Below, one piece after another: positions 9,779 to 22,946 of a DNA stretch of 64,000 nt. The notes beneath the pieces were generated by a model. The model saw nothing but the letters and a program-made list of their open reading frames with translations. It was not told the origin of the DNA and ran no database searches. Every line of letters starts with the position of its first letter. Within the stretch, counting starts at the first letter, position 1. This stretch comes from Augochlora pura (taxonomy: Eukaryota > Arthropoda > Insecta > Hymenoptera > Halictidae): positions 9,300,001 to 9,364,000 of the forward strand of contig NC_135782.1 in assembly GCF_028453695.1 (NCBI RefSeq). The letters are read 5' to 3'. The position numbers and the translations under genes are program-made.

Positions 9779-12700
9779 TGGCATAATAGTCGTACAATAG
9801 CGACGATTTAAAGCCGTCGTTATATCTGCCGCTCACTAAAATTAATGTTTCGTTAATGCAATCCTTGCAATGACGTAGCATATTATGAATTGATGAAACG
9901 AATGGTAAAAAACGGAGAAACCTTGTCGTAATCGTCGTCAGGGGATACTGAACTAACGACTTCGGATTATCCGAGGGAATAACATTCTTCCGGTAATTAT
10001 TCTGCGCTAATGGTTAACGGTTCCTTATTATTCAGAGATTACTAGACTATTAAAGTAATTAATGAGTTACAGATTTGTAAAATATCAGAAAATTAACCTT
10101 CTAATCTGGAGCCTGTGTGGTGGATCATGATATATAAATTATCAATCTGCTTTAAACAAAATCACAGTAATTATAGCGCATAATAATACATTCATAACAA
10201 TCTTTACATTGTATTTTCCTTTCACAAAGTCTTCTCGTCTAATTCTGTCCCTTCTTCTAAAATATCTCACACAAATATAAAATTGCAAAGTCGACAGTTT
10301 TGCATCCACCATAAAAATTGTATTCAACCACTGGAACGCGCGAGAACCCGTTCGCTGTCTCTTGATCGAATAGACAAAGTTTGATCGAACAATCCGGGAG
10401 TTTAAACAAATCTTTCGCCTGTAAAACGTCTGCCGTTCGCGCGGAGACGAGACGCGGAAACGAAGTTGACGGTAGCGCGTCAGGCACGATGGTAGAAGGC
10501 TCGCGATTTATTTTACAGGGGCGCGGGAACCGCGTAACGAACGCGAAACTAACGCCGTAAATTTGTAACCGAGTTGCCGGGTGTGTTCGGTTGATCCCCC
10601 GCTGCCCACGTTAACCGCCTGGGCGTACACGCCTTGTGGATAACCTTCGTCGCGGTCGTTAATACGGGAAAATTGCTGCGGAGGGACCAGCGAGTTTCTG
10701 CGATGTTTCTTGCTCGTCCCCGTGAAACATCGGTCTGCGGAGCTGTTTTCTACCGGAGCCGGGGCGTAAACGTTTTTCATTTAATTTTAGAGCGAGCCGC
10801 TCTCACCTGTCCGCGTTGATTATGGGGCGAATTAATATTAATGGCGAGTGGCTGTTTAGCTTTCGCGTTTGCATCGTCGCACTGCGATGGCTTGACGAGA
10901 CCGTTTACGATCGCTTGACGAATCGTTGTAAGATAATATGGGAATTATTTGCTTGCGAATTTGTGGACGTGGGTGTAAACAATCACTGTCGTTGTTCAAC
11001 GAGGTAACATGGCGATTTTTTAAATTTTTGCAATAACTTTTTTTAAGATATAAATAAATGCGGTTCAACTATTATATATGGTGATACATTATATTGATTT
11101 CTGTCTTAATAGTAGAACTGACTATTGTACAATGACAAGATGGAATTTATTTAAACTGTGTTTACTTAATTTTCTACGATAATGGGTGGATGATTAAATT
11201 ATGTTTATCTGAATCAGCTATTTTGACGGATAATTATGCTTCCATCAAAATTAACAATTTTTTACCAAACAAATCTAACATGTTCTACCAAATTTTATTT
11301 AAACATTCTAATTATTTCGGAATTCTATATTGTATAAACGCATTCCACATATAAATAAGTATGTCAATAGTTTGTCGTACACAATTTGCTGTACAATTCA
11401 ATTTTATTCTACTACAATAATTGAATAATTGTTCTGTTATTCACGTCCAACCGATTAGTTTGGATAATAGACGTTCTACCGTGTTATAACAGTGAATGAC
11501 AAAGGTTTACATCATGTTGTTAACTTTTATGGACGATGAGAAGACGGGTTCATTTTACAAACTAGATAATTCAAGCGTCTTTGCGAATTGCAGACCAGTT
11601 TTCTCGTGCTTGAAAAATGCGCAAATATCATAAATAAGTGGAGGTAATAGTAGACAGGAAGAATTAGGTGTTTACTGGTTCCCAAGGTTTTGGCTCTGGT
11701 GGAAGAGTCATGATCGTGCTACGTGATCAAGAAGTGGGAGCGCATCAAGACGCCTTTTACGGATCAATGGTGGGGCGGAGAAGTATTACACCAGTTGGTG
11801 TAAGCGTGCGGGTCAAGGAGAAACGAAACCATCCCGTAATAAATGCAGAGGAGGAGACAAAAGACCGAATTCTTGGCTAATTAGGCAGATTAACATGGAA
11901 CTCCTTAGGAGCCGCGCTCATCAACGCGATGACACAGATGTGGGTTAGCCGCAGACCGCGGATATTCGTGCAGAATAAAAATTGCTTAAAACTAACAATT
12001 ATTCACCAAGGAAATATGAAAAACTGTCGAAATATTATATTAATAAATATAATATAATATTCTTTCAAAATTAAGGCAAGTGGCTCGAATCTCTTCCAGG
12101 CGTTAGACCGATTGATTTTCTAAAGAATGGGTATAAAAATATCTTGCAATCGACTGGATTGATAAAAACAATTAAGAAATCACATTATTCAAAATCTGAG
12201 CGCACAATGAAAACATAAAGAATGCATTTTACAGATCGAAATAACTTATACTTTCAAAATCGATATTCCGTCTGAAAATGTGGTTAATGTATTTTCTAAA
12301 CCAACCACGAGTTAAACAATTCGGAGCCGGTTATTTTCGATTCCCGTGAGCCTAGCGTTCAAAATTAACAAGTCCTCGGTGCCGCGGATAATTCACGATC
12401 AATCTGCGAAGCTGTGCAGCAGGCGCTTGAAAAGCGAATTCCTCGACGCAACTGGCTGCCGCAAAAAGAAATTGATTCCCGCGGCTCGTTACGAGCGAGT
12501 CCGGCATCGATTTAAAATTCAAATGGCGAACGTCGAGGGTTGCGCGCGTTGATTTTCCTCGGACAAAGACATTATCCGTTTCGAATCGGCGCGCGGTTCC
12601 GGCGAGTTAACGGGCACGTCCCGTGCGAAACGTTCCTCGCGGCGTGGATGGGACGCGAAAGTTTCGCCTAACCGTGGTCGGGACGATAGTGAAAGTAATA

Positions 12701-13451
12701 CGCGAGCGTAACGGAGTCCGAAAGAAACGGCGCGACGGAGGCGGAGGCACGGCGCGCGCGAGAGGAGGCCTCGCCACGGTCGAAGGCCCGCGAATAATTT
12801 ACAATTTACATTTCCAGAACGATCTCTAGCGGCCGCGTGATAATTGATAACGCGTGGTTCGCACGCGCCGCGGTCCGAGCGGCCCCGGGGAGGAACGGCC
12901 GAGTCATTTCGAGTTTCACGGAGCGTATAATCGGCGAGCGCGCGAATCCGCTCGGCTCGCCGCCGTCGCGAATCGCGGGCTAACGAGACCATTAGACGCA
13001 CAAAACCGAGGAAGAGAGCCGCGGCCGACGTCGTAATTTGACGGAGAAACCTGGAAAGAGTAGAAATCCGTCAAGATCTCGTTCACTGAATCACGGCTCC
13101 GGTCCACTTGCCCGCGCTCCGGCGCGACCGTAACAAGTTCGTCGCGAGGCCTGCCAGAAAATTGCTGTGATTTCATACGGGGAAATCGCGGTGAATGGGG
13201 CGACACACGCGCGGCAAATAACGAGTCCACCAGACCGATGGAATTTGTCGCAAGTCCGTTAGGAGAGATTGCTACCGTGTCCTCTCTATGCGCCATTGTC
13301 TCTGCGCTGCGATTAGGCGAACCGAGGGCTCCTGCGTTCGCAAGGAAAAACGTCGCCTGACACGATTTCATCGAACTCGAGTTTATGCGATAATTGAGGA
13401 GTGTTTGTGGAAAATGTAATTTTTGAGGAGAAAGAGGAAACACTGCGATCT
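9779..13451. other. Long non-coding stretch, no gene seen
   Basis: AT-rich overall, with CpG-rich patches at about 10.45-10.8 kb and 12.5-13.35 kb. In the second patch frames are open on both strands together (12519-13001 minus, 12916-13443 minus, 12623-12829 plus), which argues against any one being real. One dispersed motif copy at 11952-11984 is annotated. 13408-13450 resembles 25945-25990. No gene, RNA or regulatory site is supported. Confidence 0.5.
11952..11984 (+). repeat. Dispersed ~45-bp motif copy (plus)
   Basis: CAGACCGCGGATATTCGTG followed by CAGAATAAAAATTGC. It fits the consensus core closely. Confidence 0.6.
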
Positions 13452-13741
13452 TTAACCCCTCACACTACGATTCTTTCCAAGCTGCTTTGATTAGCATTTA
13501 TTTATTCTTAATAATTATAAATTTTAATTATAAATTATAAAATTTAAATTAATTTTCCTTAATAGGGCCAGACAATTTTCCTTTCTTTTATTATCTTTAT
13601 GCCCTTTTGTTTCTAGACTTTCATAACAGAAGAATTGATTTTTATTTCAATACAGTGGAAATTAATAATATTAATATTTATTAGATCCTGCATGAAATCT
13701 GTATCACGAGTCTGACTCGTTATTATAGTGCAAGGGGTTAA
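13452..13741. mobile_element. TTAA-flanked MITE, 290 bp, with CGAGTC/GACTCG palindrome
   Basis: The left end is TTAACCCCTCACACTA; the right end, reverse-complemented, is TTAACCCCTTGCACTA (14 of 16 matching). The outer TTAA is the putative target duplication. A 15-nt palindrome ACGAGTC-T-GACTCGT lies at 13706-13720, about 20 bp inside the right end. The interior is AT-rich with no open frame. Fragments with the same palindrome or end occur at 5254-5300, 14208-14226 and 62361-62400, so this is a small family of mostly decayed copies. Confidence 0.68.
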
Positions 13742-13989
13742 GATATTAACGAAATTTCTACATATATTATACAAATTCTTACATATACTATATGAAACTA
13801 GGATCGCTATAGCTTAATAACGCGATCAAGATTTTTATTTCTAAAATTAATATATGAATTTACGAGAAAAAGAATTGCCTTTTCGGGAAAAACATATATG
13901 ACGTAGCCTGTTTACGGATTTCGCGCATTTATGGTAAAATTGGTTAAATAAAGTACGAAACATTCAAGTGGTTTCGATTGTAATAATTA

Positions 13990-14030
13990 CGCCGTGGATT
14001 TCTATGTAAAATAAAAATGTTGCAAGCAAC
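13990..14030 (+). repeat. Dispersed ~45-bp motif copy (plus)
   Basis: CGCCGTGGATTTCTATGTAA, then AATAAAAATGTTGCAAG. The 15 bp upstream (CGATTGTAATAATTA) also match the flank of the copy at 19491, so the repeated unit extends left of the core. Confidence 0.6.
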
Positions 14031-14207
14031 TTGTAAAAAATCCAAACTAAATGCATACAATTTGCAGTCTACTAATAATTTAAAAAAACAGTTCATATTC
14101 ATCGCACGATTATCATCGTTTATTAGAGTGCCTGAATACTATCGACAAGAGAACAGAATTTTATTTCTGAAAAATATACACACTCAACAGGTTATTGCTA
14201 ACAAATC

Positions 14208-14226
14208 TCCGTCACGAGTCGTACTC
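14208..14226. repeat. Isolated CGAGTC/GACTCG-type palindrome fragment
   Basis: CGTCACGAGTCGTACTCGTTA resembles the palindrome-bearing segment of the 13452-13741 element, which lies about 470 bp upstream. No terminal repeats are visible, so it may be a relic or a chance match. Confidence 0.3.
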
Positions 14227-15382
14227 GTTAAATTCTGGGTTACAATGATAAACAAATTATCATGGAACATTTGTTCCTCGAAATTGACGCGCGATATATT
14301 CGAACCTTGCGCGAAGATCCACAGTTATTAGCCTATAAAGAACGATATAAAGTGTAGAATTTTCTATTGTTCTCCGCGCAGGCAACGGTTAGAAGCCCGC
14401 GATGTTTGATGACAGCAGCAGAATGGATGCGCGCGATACCGTCGTAGATTGGAAAGAATCGCGCGTGTATTAATAGACGTCGTTTAAGTAGATGTATATC
14501 CAGGAAGAGCCGCGGAGTTGGTACGGCCCATAGTTCCTGGTTCGTGAAAGATACATGAATGTGCTAGAGCTAAGAATCGAATGATACACTGTGCCCGCAG
14601 TTCTATGGATTTCCTAGTTTTTGCGGCGATGTACCGCTAAGAGCAAACTGCATTGCTTTTAAATCGTATAGATAAAGAGTACGTCACGGCGTGTGGCGAC
14701 CGGAGAACTTTCACTCTGTAATGTCAACCGAACTATTATTAAAATTTTTCTAAATAACGAGATTTTATTGGTCGTAACTGTTCCGTTGCTGGAACTGTAA
14801 TTAGCAGGTTGCGGATTATTATGGAAAATAAAAGTTGTTCGCATTTGTTACACGAGTTACATAGGTATTCATTTCGCGTCCTGTTCGTTTCGATTAGTTG
14901 AAAACTGTTCAACTTTTACATTTCAATTTTGTTATAAATGCATAACGTACTCAGTCCAGTAATTAGATTGCGTTCGAATGAATTATTCTCTCCGAGCACC
15001 AAGTTCCATAATTCTCTGAGTCCTCGGTACCCTAATTTCTCTCGCAGAGACAGGTATTATTTGAATAAATGTTTATCTGAAATAATTATTTGAACGAATT
15101 CTTTTTGATCAGATATTTTGTTTGATTAAAAATAATTCATTGTTCCATCCATTTATCTGAATAATTCTTTACATTATATTTTAATTATTATACCATTATT
15201 TCAATATGCAGAATAACTATTGACTAATTAGTAGTTATTGGACAACAGATGTTACGAATTTATGACAAAAATGGATAGATGACAGTGAAAATATTTAAAC
15301 AATTTACATATACCATTGAATTACATTCAACAGATTATAATCATTAAGAAAGGAAATAATTGTCGTCAAGCTTCCGCATCCT

Positions 15383-15423
15383 GCAACGAATACAATTTTG
15401 ATTTCACCTAAAGATCCGCAGCC
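15383..15423 (-). repeat. Dispersed ~45-bp motif copy (minus)
   Basis: The plus strand ends AAAGATCCGCAGCC, preceded by ATTTTGATTTCACCT and CTGCAACGAATACA. This is a diverged reverse-complement copy of the motif. Confidence 0.5.
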
Positions 15424-16400
15424 AGTAATCATAAATACCGACTGAAATATAATCATGACTAACGAAGATAGTTCTGCCGAACATGACTAACGAAAGCAGT
15501 TACATTCGAAGAAAAGAATCGTGACTCAACGACTAGTTCGACCACATTAACGTCAGTCATATATCCTTGGTCATCGGTCAAAATTCTTCAAACGTGTCCA
15601 ACCCTCTCGGTTACAATACACTGCAACGAAATAAATGACACTGCGAACGGAAAATCATCTGACATTCTCCCGACACCATGGATAATGCGAAACGAGCGAC
15701 TGTGTATATGATTTCGTATACCCAGCGCGAAATTTCGCAGGAAAACGACGCGTGGAATCGCGGAGCAGGCGATTCGTGCAAATTGGCGAGTTGCGTGCTG
15801 CGAGCAGATATTTCTCGCGGCTCGAAAGAGAACCTAAAGGAAAGTAGACAGTCGTCTGTGTCCGAAATCATTGGGGTCGTTCGAACGTCGGTTCGTTCGT
15901 AACGTTCACACTTCCTCCGCGATCTCGTTCGAAGAGAGTCTCGCGAAAAAATGCAGCCGCACCGAGGGCCTAAGCGAGCAGGAATCAGAGGCAGTCGTTG
16001 ACTATTGCGCTCGTAGACCGAAATGCTCTTGTTTGCTGGTACGTTTACGAACAACAACGTATCGCAACGTTTAGCGATCCGGAAAATTTGCGAGCATGAT
16101 TACATCATTTGCGAGATTCGGCGCGAAACGGTGCTGCGAGAACGTGGCCCCGATTCGGATCGACGTGTTTCGCGTTGCAAGAGACTCCGAGCGTCGCCGC
16201 GTGCAGCGATACTTATCGAAGTCGGTTAATTGGCCGATTAGAATCGGTCCGCGCTGGTTTTTGCCGAATAAAATATGGAAAACCTGGCGAGATTTTCCAA
16301 GTATTATGAAAGAGATCGGGAAGTACGTCGCGGATTTCTCACGGCTCGCTCGAGGATCGAACTAACATGATCGCCATTCTAATAAGTAGACGTTTGTTTA

Positions 16401-16475
16401 TTTTTTCTATTTTATTTTATTTTTCTATTTCATCTTATTTTTCTATTTCATCTTATTTCCTTTTATTTTATTTAG
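16401..16475. repeat. T-rich tandem repeat, ~18 bp unit
   Basis: The unit TATTTTTCTATTTCATCT occurs twice exactly, flanked by diverged TATTTTATTT/TATTTCCTTT copies on both sides. Confidence 0.75.
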
Positions 16476-17577
16476 ATATATATTTCGTATAATCGTATGT
16501 GATTGAGTCAGCTTATTTCATTTGAAACACTAAAAGGATTAAAAGAATTTAACAGATGTTATTGAAATCATTTGTTAAGATGTCAGTCAACAATCTACGA
16601 AAGAAATTTGTTAAATTTCCGTTTTAGATTCAGATAAAAAGGTTAACACATGAGAGTACTTTATTTTCTTCGCCATTCCAAGTAATAGCGAAATTACAAA
16701 AGATTTTGAAAAGATATTAATCATTATATAGTAGACATACAAGTCCCTCTATCGTCTTCAAAATAAATTCATGTCATTTAGCAGAGTTTTAAAAAAGTTA
16801 TCGCGTTTCAAACGGAGCGCAAATACTATTTCCAGCGACTTTATATGCGAATGTTAGAAAATACAATTCAGTTGGAATAAAGTGACTATTCTATGTTTTT
16901 AATTCCTCTAGGAACATAATATTTATTCTACTTAATTGAACCAGTTAACAGTCTTAGACGATTAAATTCGTTGTAACAGAAAGTGTCGCTATTTCCTGAC
17001 GACGAGGTATACTCGTCCGAAACAGCTAATTGGTTAATAAGCGAACGGGATCTGGAAAGCTTTCGGAAAGTTCTGCTGAAAGACCGCGGACCGGAAGGGA
17101 AAAAAGCACGCAGTCGGAAAAGGGAAATTGTTATCAGACGGAAACATTATTCAAAGCTTTCATTACCCGCACCGAGACGGATCCACTTCCCCGGCGGATC
17201 CGCTTACTTCGCGTTCAATTTACGAGCCGGCAAATTCAAGTCGAACTATTTCGACGGCTTCCCACGGTTACCCAAAGCGAAATTAAATTTCAACTTTCCA
17301 GTGGCGCGCGGGACGACTCGAATAACTCGCAATATTCTTCTGGCCGCGGATACGAGTGTGCAACAAAGCATCCCCCGTCGGCTGCATTGCGGGATCCTTG
17401 CTGAATGATCTATATAGAGACGCGCGTAAGCATCAGCGACCGGACGGACGATCTTTAAACGATCACGACGCGAAAGAACTTCCGCGGCCGAACGAGAATT
17501 TGTTCGGGATTATTGCATTCCTCGGCGATTGACAGCCATCGTTTTTCGTACGTGAAATTACCTTCACAGTTGGATAA

Positions 17578-17606
17578 CCGAGCCGAACCGAACCGAACCG
17601 AACCGC
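17578..17606. repeat. (CCGAA)n microsatellite
   Basis: Five consecutive CCGAA-type pentamers, the first slightly diverged. Confidence 0.88.
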
Positions 17607-17963
17607 GTCGCTGTGACAACATTCAATTTTCGTGCAACGTCGAAATTACCGTCGAAATAACAGGTTTGGATCTTCACGCATACTTCGGAGAAATATGCTT
17701 ATTTTCTTCGAGGCGTGCTGAGTGCTCTTAACCAGTTTGCTGTTGCAATCTCTTTGAAAAGTGTGCAAGTTACCGTAATTGTACTGTACTTGAACGCATT
17801 CGCATTTTGTTTAAATATAGCTCTTTTATAAGAGAGCATATAATTTCGTTTCGAAGAAATTGCAACATTTTCTGCTGCGACGAGTATACTCGTTGAAAAC
17901 AGTGAACTGGTTGAGTTTAGTGAAAATATATAAATGAAAAAATAAAGCATTCATTTCATTACA

Positions 17964-17996
17964 ATTCAATTCTATTTTATAATATCCGTGGATAGA
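17964..17996 (-). repeat. Dispersed motif copy (minus), partial
   Basis: TCAATTCTATTTTATAATAT followed by CCGTGGATAGAC. The reverse complement, GTCTATCCACGGATATTATA then AAATAGAATTGA, matches the head and AAATA core only. Confidence 0.4.
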
Positions 17997-19037
17997 CTTT
18001 TCAAAGTGATTGCAACAGCGTTTCGAAGACAATGTAATCGAGTGCTTCAGGGTGAGCTCTAGTAATATTTATAAATTTTCGCCAGTTTATTTTTATTACC
18101 CTTAGGGATCGAGTCAGTTTTTGAACATAAAAATTCGATTCAATCACATATCGTGTGTTTATTTTTCTTATTATTCAAGTGTTCGATACGTAATTTAGTT
18201 CTGCGTGGAAAATGTACTCAGCACTTGAAAAAACCCTGTTGAATTGTTTTCAACGGAGCATCGACATGTTTGTAATTTTTCACTAACAAAGCATTGAACG
18301 AGCTTGAACAAAGCCTAACGAATTATTCTGCTTGGAATCTAAATGACTTTAAACCTATCGCGACCACTGAATATGTCAAGCATGCTTATCGAGAATTCTC
18401 TATAGAATTCTAAGAAATAATCGCATAGAAACGTCACATAAAAAAAATCACATGGAAATATATATATAATATTATGCAGCTTGGTAAATACGTTTCAAAA
18501 AAATCGCCGAGAAAACGCGGCAGAACGAAGCACTTGGTTTTTCGTTCGACACGGTAAAAGAAACCGGATGACGACATTTATCTAATCTGTTTACCCAGGT
18601 TGTGTGCTACTATTCGAGGCCGTTCGGCCACCAACTCTCGTGGAAAAATAGCACGAGCACGTTAACATGCCCCGGGAATTAATATAAAGAGCTCGCGACG
18701 CGTTCCGTGAAACGAAAGGAAACCGACGAGAAATTCCTGACGTAATCGATCGAATTCCATATTTACGAGACTGATATCAAACACTTGTTATGCCAACAAT
18801 TCCCTCTCGGTTCCCCTATTCTTCCATTCTTTTCGTTTCGCTTCTTGAAAAGAGCCTCGGAAACGCGAGCGTTGGACTAAGCGATAGGGGCGATCGATCA
18901 TCGATCAGAGAGCGGTCACTAACCGCTGAAATTCAGTCCGGCCAACTGCAACGGTCGCGAGGCACGCTATCATATCCTAGCCGCTGGAGAACACACTTGG
19001 AGAACACTGAACCGCACGGAAGGAAACCCTTTTTTCT

Positions 19038-19061
19038 TCTCTCTCTCTCTCTCTCTCTCTC
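19038..19061. repeat. (CT)n microsatellite
   Basis: About 11 CT units following a poly-T stretch, seen directly. Confidence 0.93.
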
Positions 19062-19490
19062 GTTCGAGCAACAATATAACTTGACGATCGCACACGCGAA
19101 GGAAAAACGAACGCGGCCACCGCTCGATTCTGTTTCCACGGCGAGACTGCGTGTGCAAGCAGCCGACAAATAGCCTTCGTCTTGTTCCATCGCACTTTCT
19201 ACCTTCGAGGCGATCGAACACGCTCGCGTTCACGGGACTCTCGCTCGTCATCGGGCAAGGTAACGCGTCGAACCCGCTAAACAGATCCCTATTGTTCGGG
19301 CACAATGGATCCGCAAGGCGTTGTTACGCGCGCCGTCGGGAAAGCTGAATTTTCCCCGATTTTTCCGACAGCGACGAACCGTTCATCCACCGGCCCGTTA
19401 ATGTGGTGAAAATGTTGACTTTTCGGCTCGATAGTGTCTCTTTAGTAGACTACGTGGTCGTATGACTTTCCCCTTTCAACGATTGTAATA

Positions 19491-19530
19491 AGTAGACTGC
19501 AGATATTTATGTAAAATAGAAATTGTCTAC
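19491..19530 (+). repeat. Dispersed ~45-bp motif copy (plus)
   Basis: AGTAGACTGCAGATATTTAT, then GTAAAATAGAAATTGTC. Upstream CGATTGTAATAA also matches the flank of the copy at 13990. Confidence 0.6.
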
Positions 19531-19998
19531 CACAATTCCAAAACGAATCAGTCTTTGCAAATTCCTTACTCTTTTAAATCATTTTCATAACTTGGAATTA
19601 AGACATCGATGTTCTTAATTTCTTTAATAAAGTCGGCATAAAGTCTGCTGCTTGTTATAAATTATAAATAATGTAATAACATACGTAACAATATGAATTC
19701 TTCGTAATGTCTCCACAGTTCTGTCAGGTTCGTTCAGTCATTTCTATTATAAATGAGTAATTATAACTAGAACTTTATCTATTAAATCTATAACAAGATT
19801 TTTAAATTAAAACTGGATTTTATACATTTATAAAAGAACTATAGATAACAAATTTATATATATATATAGCAATGATTAGTTAAAATACCAAGACATACAT
19901 CGAAGAAATTTCAGAACATTGGTATACTATTTTGTTTAATTCCTGCATTTTACAATCGAGCTGGGCAATTTTTATTTTACACGTACTTCCGCGATTTA

Positions 19999-20013
19999 AT
20001 AATAATAATAATC
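19999..20013. repeat. (AAT)n microsatellite
   Basis: Five AAT units, seen directly. Confidence 0.85.
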
Positions 20014-21030
20014 AGCCAACTCGAAATTCAACGGCTACCTTCGAAACGAGCTAGTTCTCTTGATTATTTATGAAACAACACTGATTTTCATGTAAGTGTT
20101 CGTAGTTTCGCGTTCGAAATTGAGGAAACCTTATCGGGAATTTGCTGGAAAAACGATATAATGCCAAACAAACGTATACGCGGCTTTAATTACAACGACG
20201 GAGTTATATAATTTCCAATTTAGCGCTAAACGTAGCGAGTTGTAAAAGTGAGCAACGGGCGTTCCTTTTTAACAATGAGAAAACTACATTTATTTAAGCT
20301 CAATTCCATGTCACAATAATGCACAGCAAAAAACGCTGCCCTTCTTAATTATCACAATATCTCATTATATTTTTATAATATATATTACATCACATTTCTT
20401 CTTATTGTTATAATTGATCTACCTAAAACTTCTGATCGTCCAAAGAATGGCATTTTAAACGAATGAAATCGCTTCTAAATAAATGAAAAAGGAATGAAAT
20501 TACATTTGAAACTCTATAACGTGTGTAAAATATTTCAGCTTATTCAGAATATTGTTATGTATCTTGAAAATTAGCAAACCAGTAGATAAGAAATTCGAAC
20601 GAAGCATGTCAGAACGACGCGTGTTCGACGGAACGTCGATGCACTTTTTCCCCGCGAAACGGATCGGTTTTGCTTTATGAAACGTGAAATCCAAGAAGTA
20701 TAAATAATGAATTTGTTCGATGATAGAAAACGAACGGTGCCCGTTTCTCCCAGACAAATTGACGCTGGCGATTCCCTACGGTTCCGTGGAAGACAATCGA
20801 AACGATCGGAACGACCGGAAGCCAGGGCGCGTCGATCGTCGAAGTTGTACGCGCGCACGAACGCGCTCGAACGGGACGTAACGGGCATGACGTGGAATAC
20901 CGTACGCGTACGTGTGTCGGGAAAGTGCGGTCGGAATTGCAGCTGACGCCTCGAGTGGGCATCGAACAATTCCCACTGTTTCCAGCGGAGTCCGTTACAA
21001 GAAATTACACGATCCTCCGAGCGATTTTCC

Positions 21031-21050
21031 AGCCGCCGCCGCCGCCGCTG
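21031..21050. repeat. (GCC)n microsatellite
   Basis: A run of six GCC-type triplets with one GCT variant, in a CpG-rich patch. Confidence 0.85.
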
Positions 21051-21390
21051 CCGCGTCGCGGTGATCGCACGATTTGCATTCGTGGAACTCCCCCCATCGA
21101 CGTCTCGTGACTAAATTCATCAATCGATTTTTCGTGCTACAATCCGCTGACACGTTCCGCGAGCGCTGCGCGATCGAAAAGCTTGTTAAACGCTGCCTAA
21201 GAGATGGTGCCGCGGGAATACTAGGTCGCGGAAAATTAGCAGGTGCGCCGGTAGCTTGGATCGCAGCTACTTCCGCGATGCACGTGAAGACGGGTCTGTT
21301 GTTTAAATTATGGTCGATCTTAGTTTCGGTCTTTTGTCGTTGAACCGTTTTTATGTTCACGATTATTATTTTGGTTTACACTGGTTCGAC

Positions 21391-21430
21391 GAACAAAATA
21401 AAAATTCTTTGCATCGATTGCAAGAGAAAT
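21391..21430 (+). repeat. Dispersed motif copy (plus), lacking its head
   Basis: ACAAAATAAAAATTCTTTGC then ATCGATTGCAAG matches the AAAATAAAAATT core and the ATCGATT tail seen at 9557 and 63917. The CGGAT head is absent. Confidence 0.45.
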
Positions 21431-21749
21431 CGGCAATCGTTTTCTTTCTTTTTTTAAATAGCTTTAATCAGATGAAATTGTGTAGCAACATCTTTAATTA
21501 TAATATTTTCACTGTTGTCACATTTGCGCATTTAGTTTTCTCCATTTGGACAATTTAAAGATCAAAATCAACTGAAATTGTGGGACGTGTAAATGCTTTC
21601 TAGCTTCAGTGTTAATCAATTAATGGAACGCTTAAGAATTGTTTACTGATGTATGAATATCGTGATATGTAGAACAATTAATACAAATTGTGTTTTTTTT
21701 TATTTAACTAAACACTTTTATTTAACAAATTGTGTTACGTTATTTAACT

Positions 21750-21792
21750 AAACGATCCTTAACCAGTTAGAGAAACGGTTAAGGTATCGTTT
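21750..21792. other. Inverted repeat, 15-16 bp arms
   Basis: AAACGATCCTTAACC at 21750-21764 pairs with GGTTAAGGTATCGTTT at 21777-21792, with one extra base in the right arm and a 12-nt loop. The preceding sequence repeats TATTTAACTAAAC twice. It could be a tiny palindromic transposon relic or a chance hairpin. Confidence 0.5.
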
Positions 21793-22357
21793 CTTGTCAC
21801 GATACGCGGAACAATTATTCTATATATGTATAGTGGTATTTACATTCACAATTCATCGCGTTAAATGGAGTAGTTTGACTAATTGTAAACGATGCCTGAC
21901 TAACCAGTAAAACGTTTCAAGAACTGTGTCTCGTATTTGCGTTTACTACCGGCGGTATTTGCAAAGAATCGCGCAGCCTGATTAAGACCGAGGTTCATGA
22001 ATATGATAATCTAGATTCTGTGCATTTGCGCGGAGGCAATAAACTTAATAGATGTTTAGATTCCAGCGTAGTTGCACGATTTCAGTAATTTGTCGCTAAA
22101 ACGCCATGGTTTCGTTGTTCGAAGATAGAAACATTGAACATGTACAACGGGGACATGCTACGAACATTGTGTTCCATAATAGAGACACGATCGTACTTTA
22201 CTGTTTTACTCGTATCATTTCTCGTTCGTGTTATACACATATTTGGAAGTTCATTGCGTTATATAGAAATAATAATTTGTCTTTTTCTGTATCTTTTTTT
22301 TTTTTTAAATAGTATTTTACGTCGCATCAACTACACTTGCAACTAGCAATTTTTCAG

Positions 22358-22379
22358 TGAATTTTCAACTGAAAATTCA
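22358..22379. other. Tight palindrome, 10-bp arms
   Basis: TGAATTTTCA at 22358-22367 is followed after two bases by its exact reverse complement TGAAAATTCA at 22370-22379. No function can be assigned. Confidence 0.5.
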
Positions 22380-22925
22380 GTACCGTAACAAAGAACAGAA
22401 CAATTAAAAAACGATAATAAATAATGATAGCAAATAAAAAAAATGTTGGATAGAAGTGGGTCAATAATAACTGATGATAACTCCGCGTAAAATCATCGTA
22501 GAATGATGAAATTTATGTCAAAATAAAACGTATAATCTCCTCTTTAGGATCATGCGTTTAGATTTTAAGTTCGAAGAAAGATCGTTACTGTAGCTCTTTA
22601 AATGCGATGCCATGCCCGTCACATTCAATATTGCCAAGTTTGATGAAATTTACGAAGTTTAATTCAAAAATAAGGAACTCGCCGGCGCTCTTCTCTCGCA
22701 AGTTGTAATAAAGTCGTTGATAACCTTGTGCGCCGTGGAAAGCGTTCCATAACAGGTACTTCCACGTTAATAGGGATTGTTTCGCGAGGAAACGCCGCGC
22801 CGGTGACGCGTACGCTTCGTATTTTCCGGGCGGCCGCCGGAATAAGTTAATTACCGACGTGACGGGGCTTGGGCGGGGCGTCGGAAAAAAACTGCGGAGC
22901 GTCGGAAAACACAACCGGGTGAACC

Positions 22926-22946
22926 GAGAGATAGAGAGAGAGAGAG
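22926..22946. repeat. (GA)n microsatellite
   Basis: A GA run with one AT interruption, followed by a short CG run. Confidence 0.85.

Larger units (their letters stand above)
13742..17577. other. Non-coding stretch with dispersed motif copies
   Basis: AT-rich with CpG-rich patches at 15.6-16.35 kb and 17.0-17.4 kb. Frames at 15611-16057 minus, 16096-16365 plus and 16983-17408 plus each have an overlapping rival frame, and none shows a recognisable domain. Dispersed motif copies at 13990 and 15383 and a T-rich tandem at 16401-16475 are annotated separately. 15064-15200 has repeated TTTATCTGAATAATT-like words similar to 43600-43640. No gene is supported. Confidence 0.5.
17607..21030. other. Non-coding stretch, no gene seen
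   Basis: AT-rich to 18.6 kb and again 19.5-20.7 kb, with CpG-rich patches at 18.65-19.4 kb and 20.6-21.0 kb. Frames in the CpG-rich patches overlap on both strands (for example 20571-20969 minus, 20675-20962 minus, 20707-20946 plus). A CT repeat and two dispersed motif copies are annotated separately. Confidence 0.5.

Noticed and set aside
12519..13443. Long minus-strand frames of 160 and 175 residues
   Set aside because: CpG-rich patch with rival plus-strand frames. No recognisable motif, and no start or splice context.
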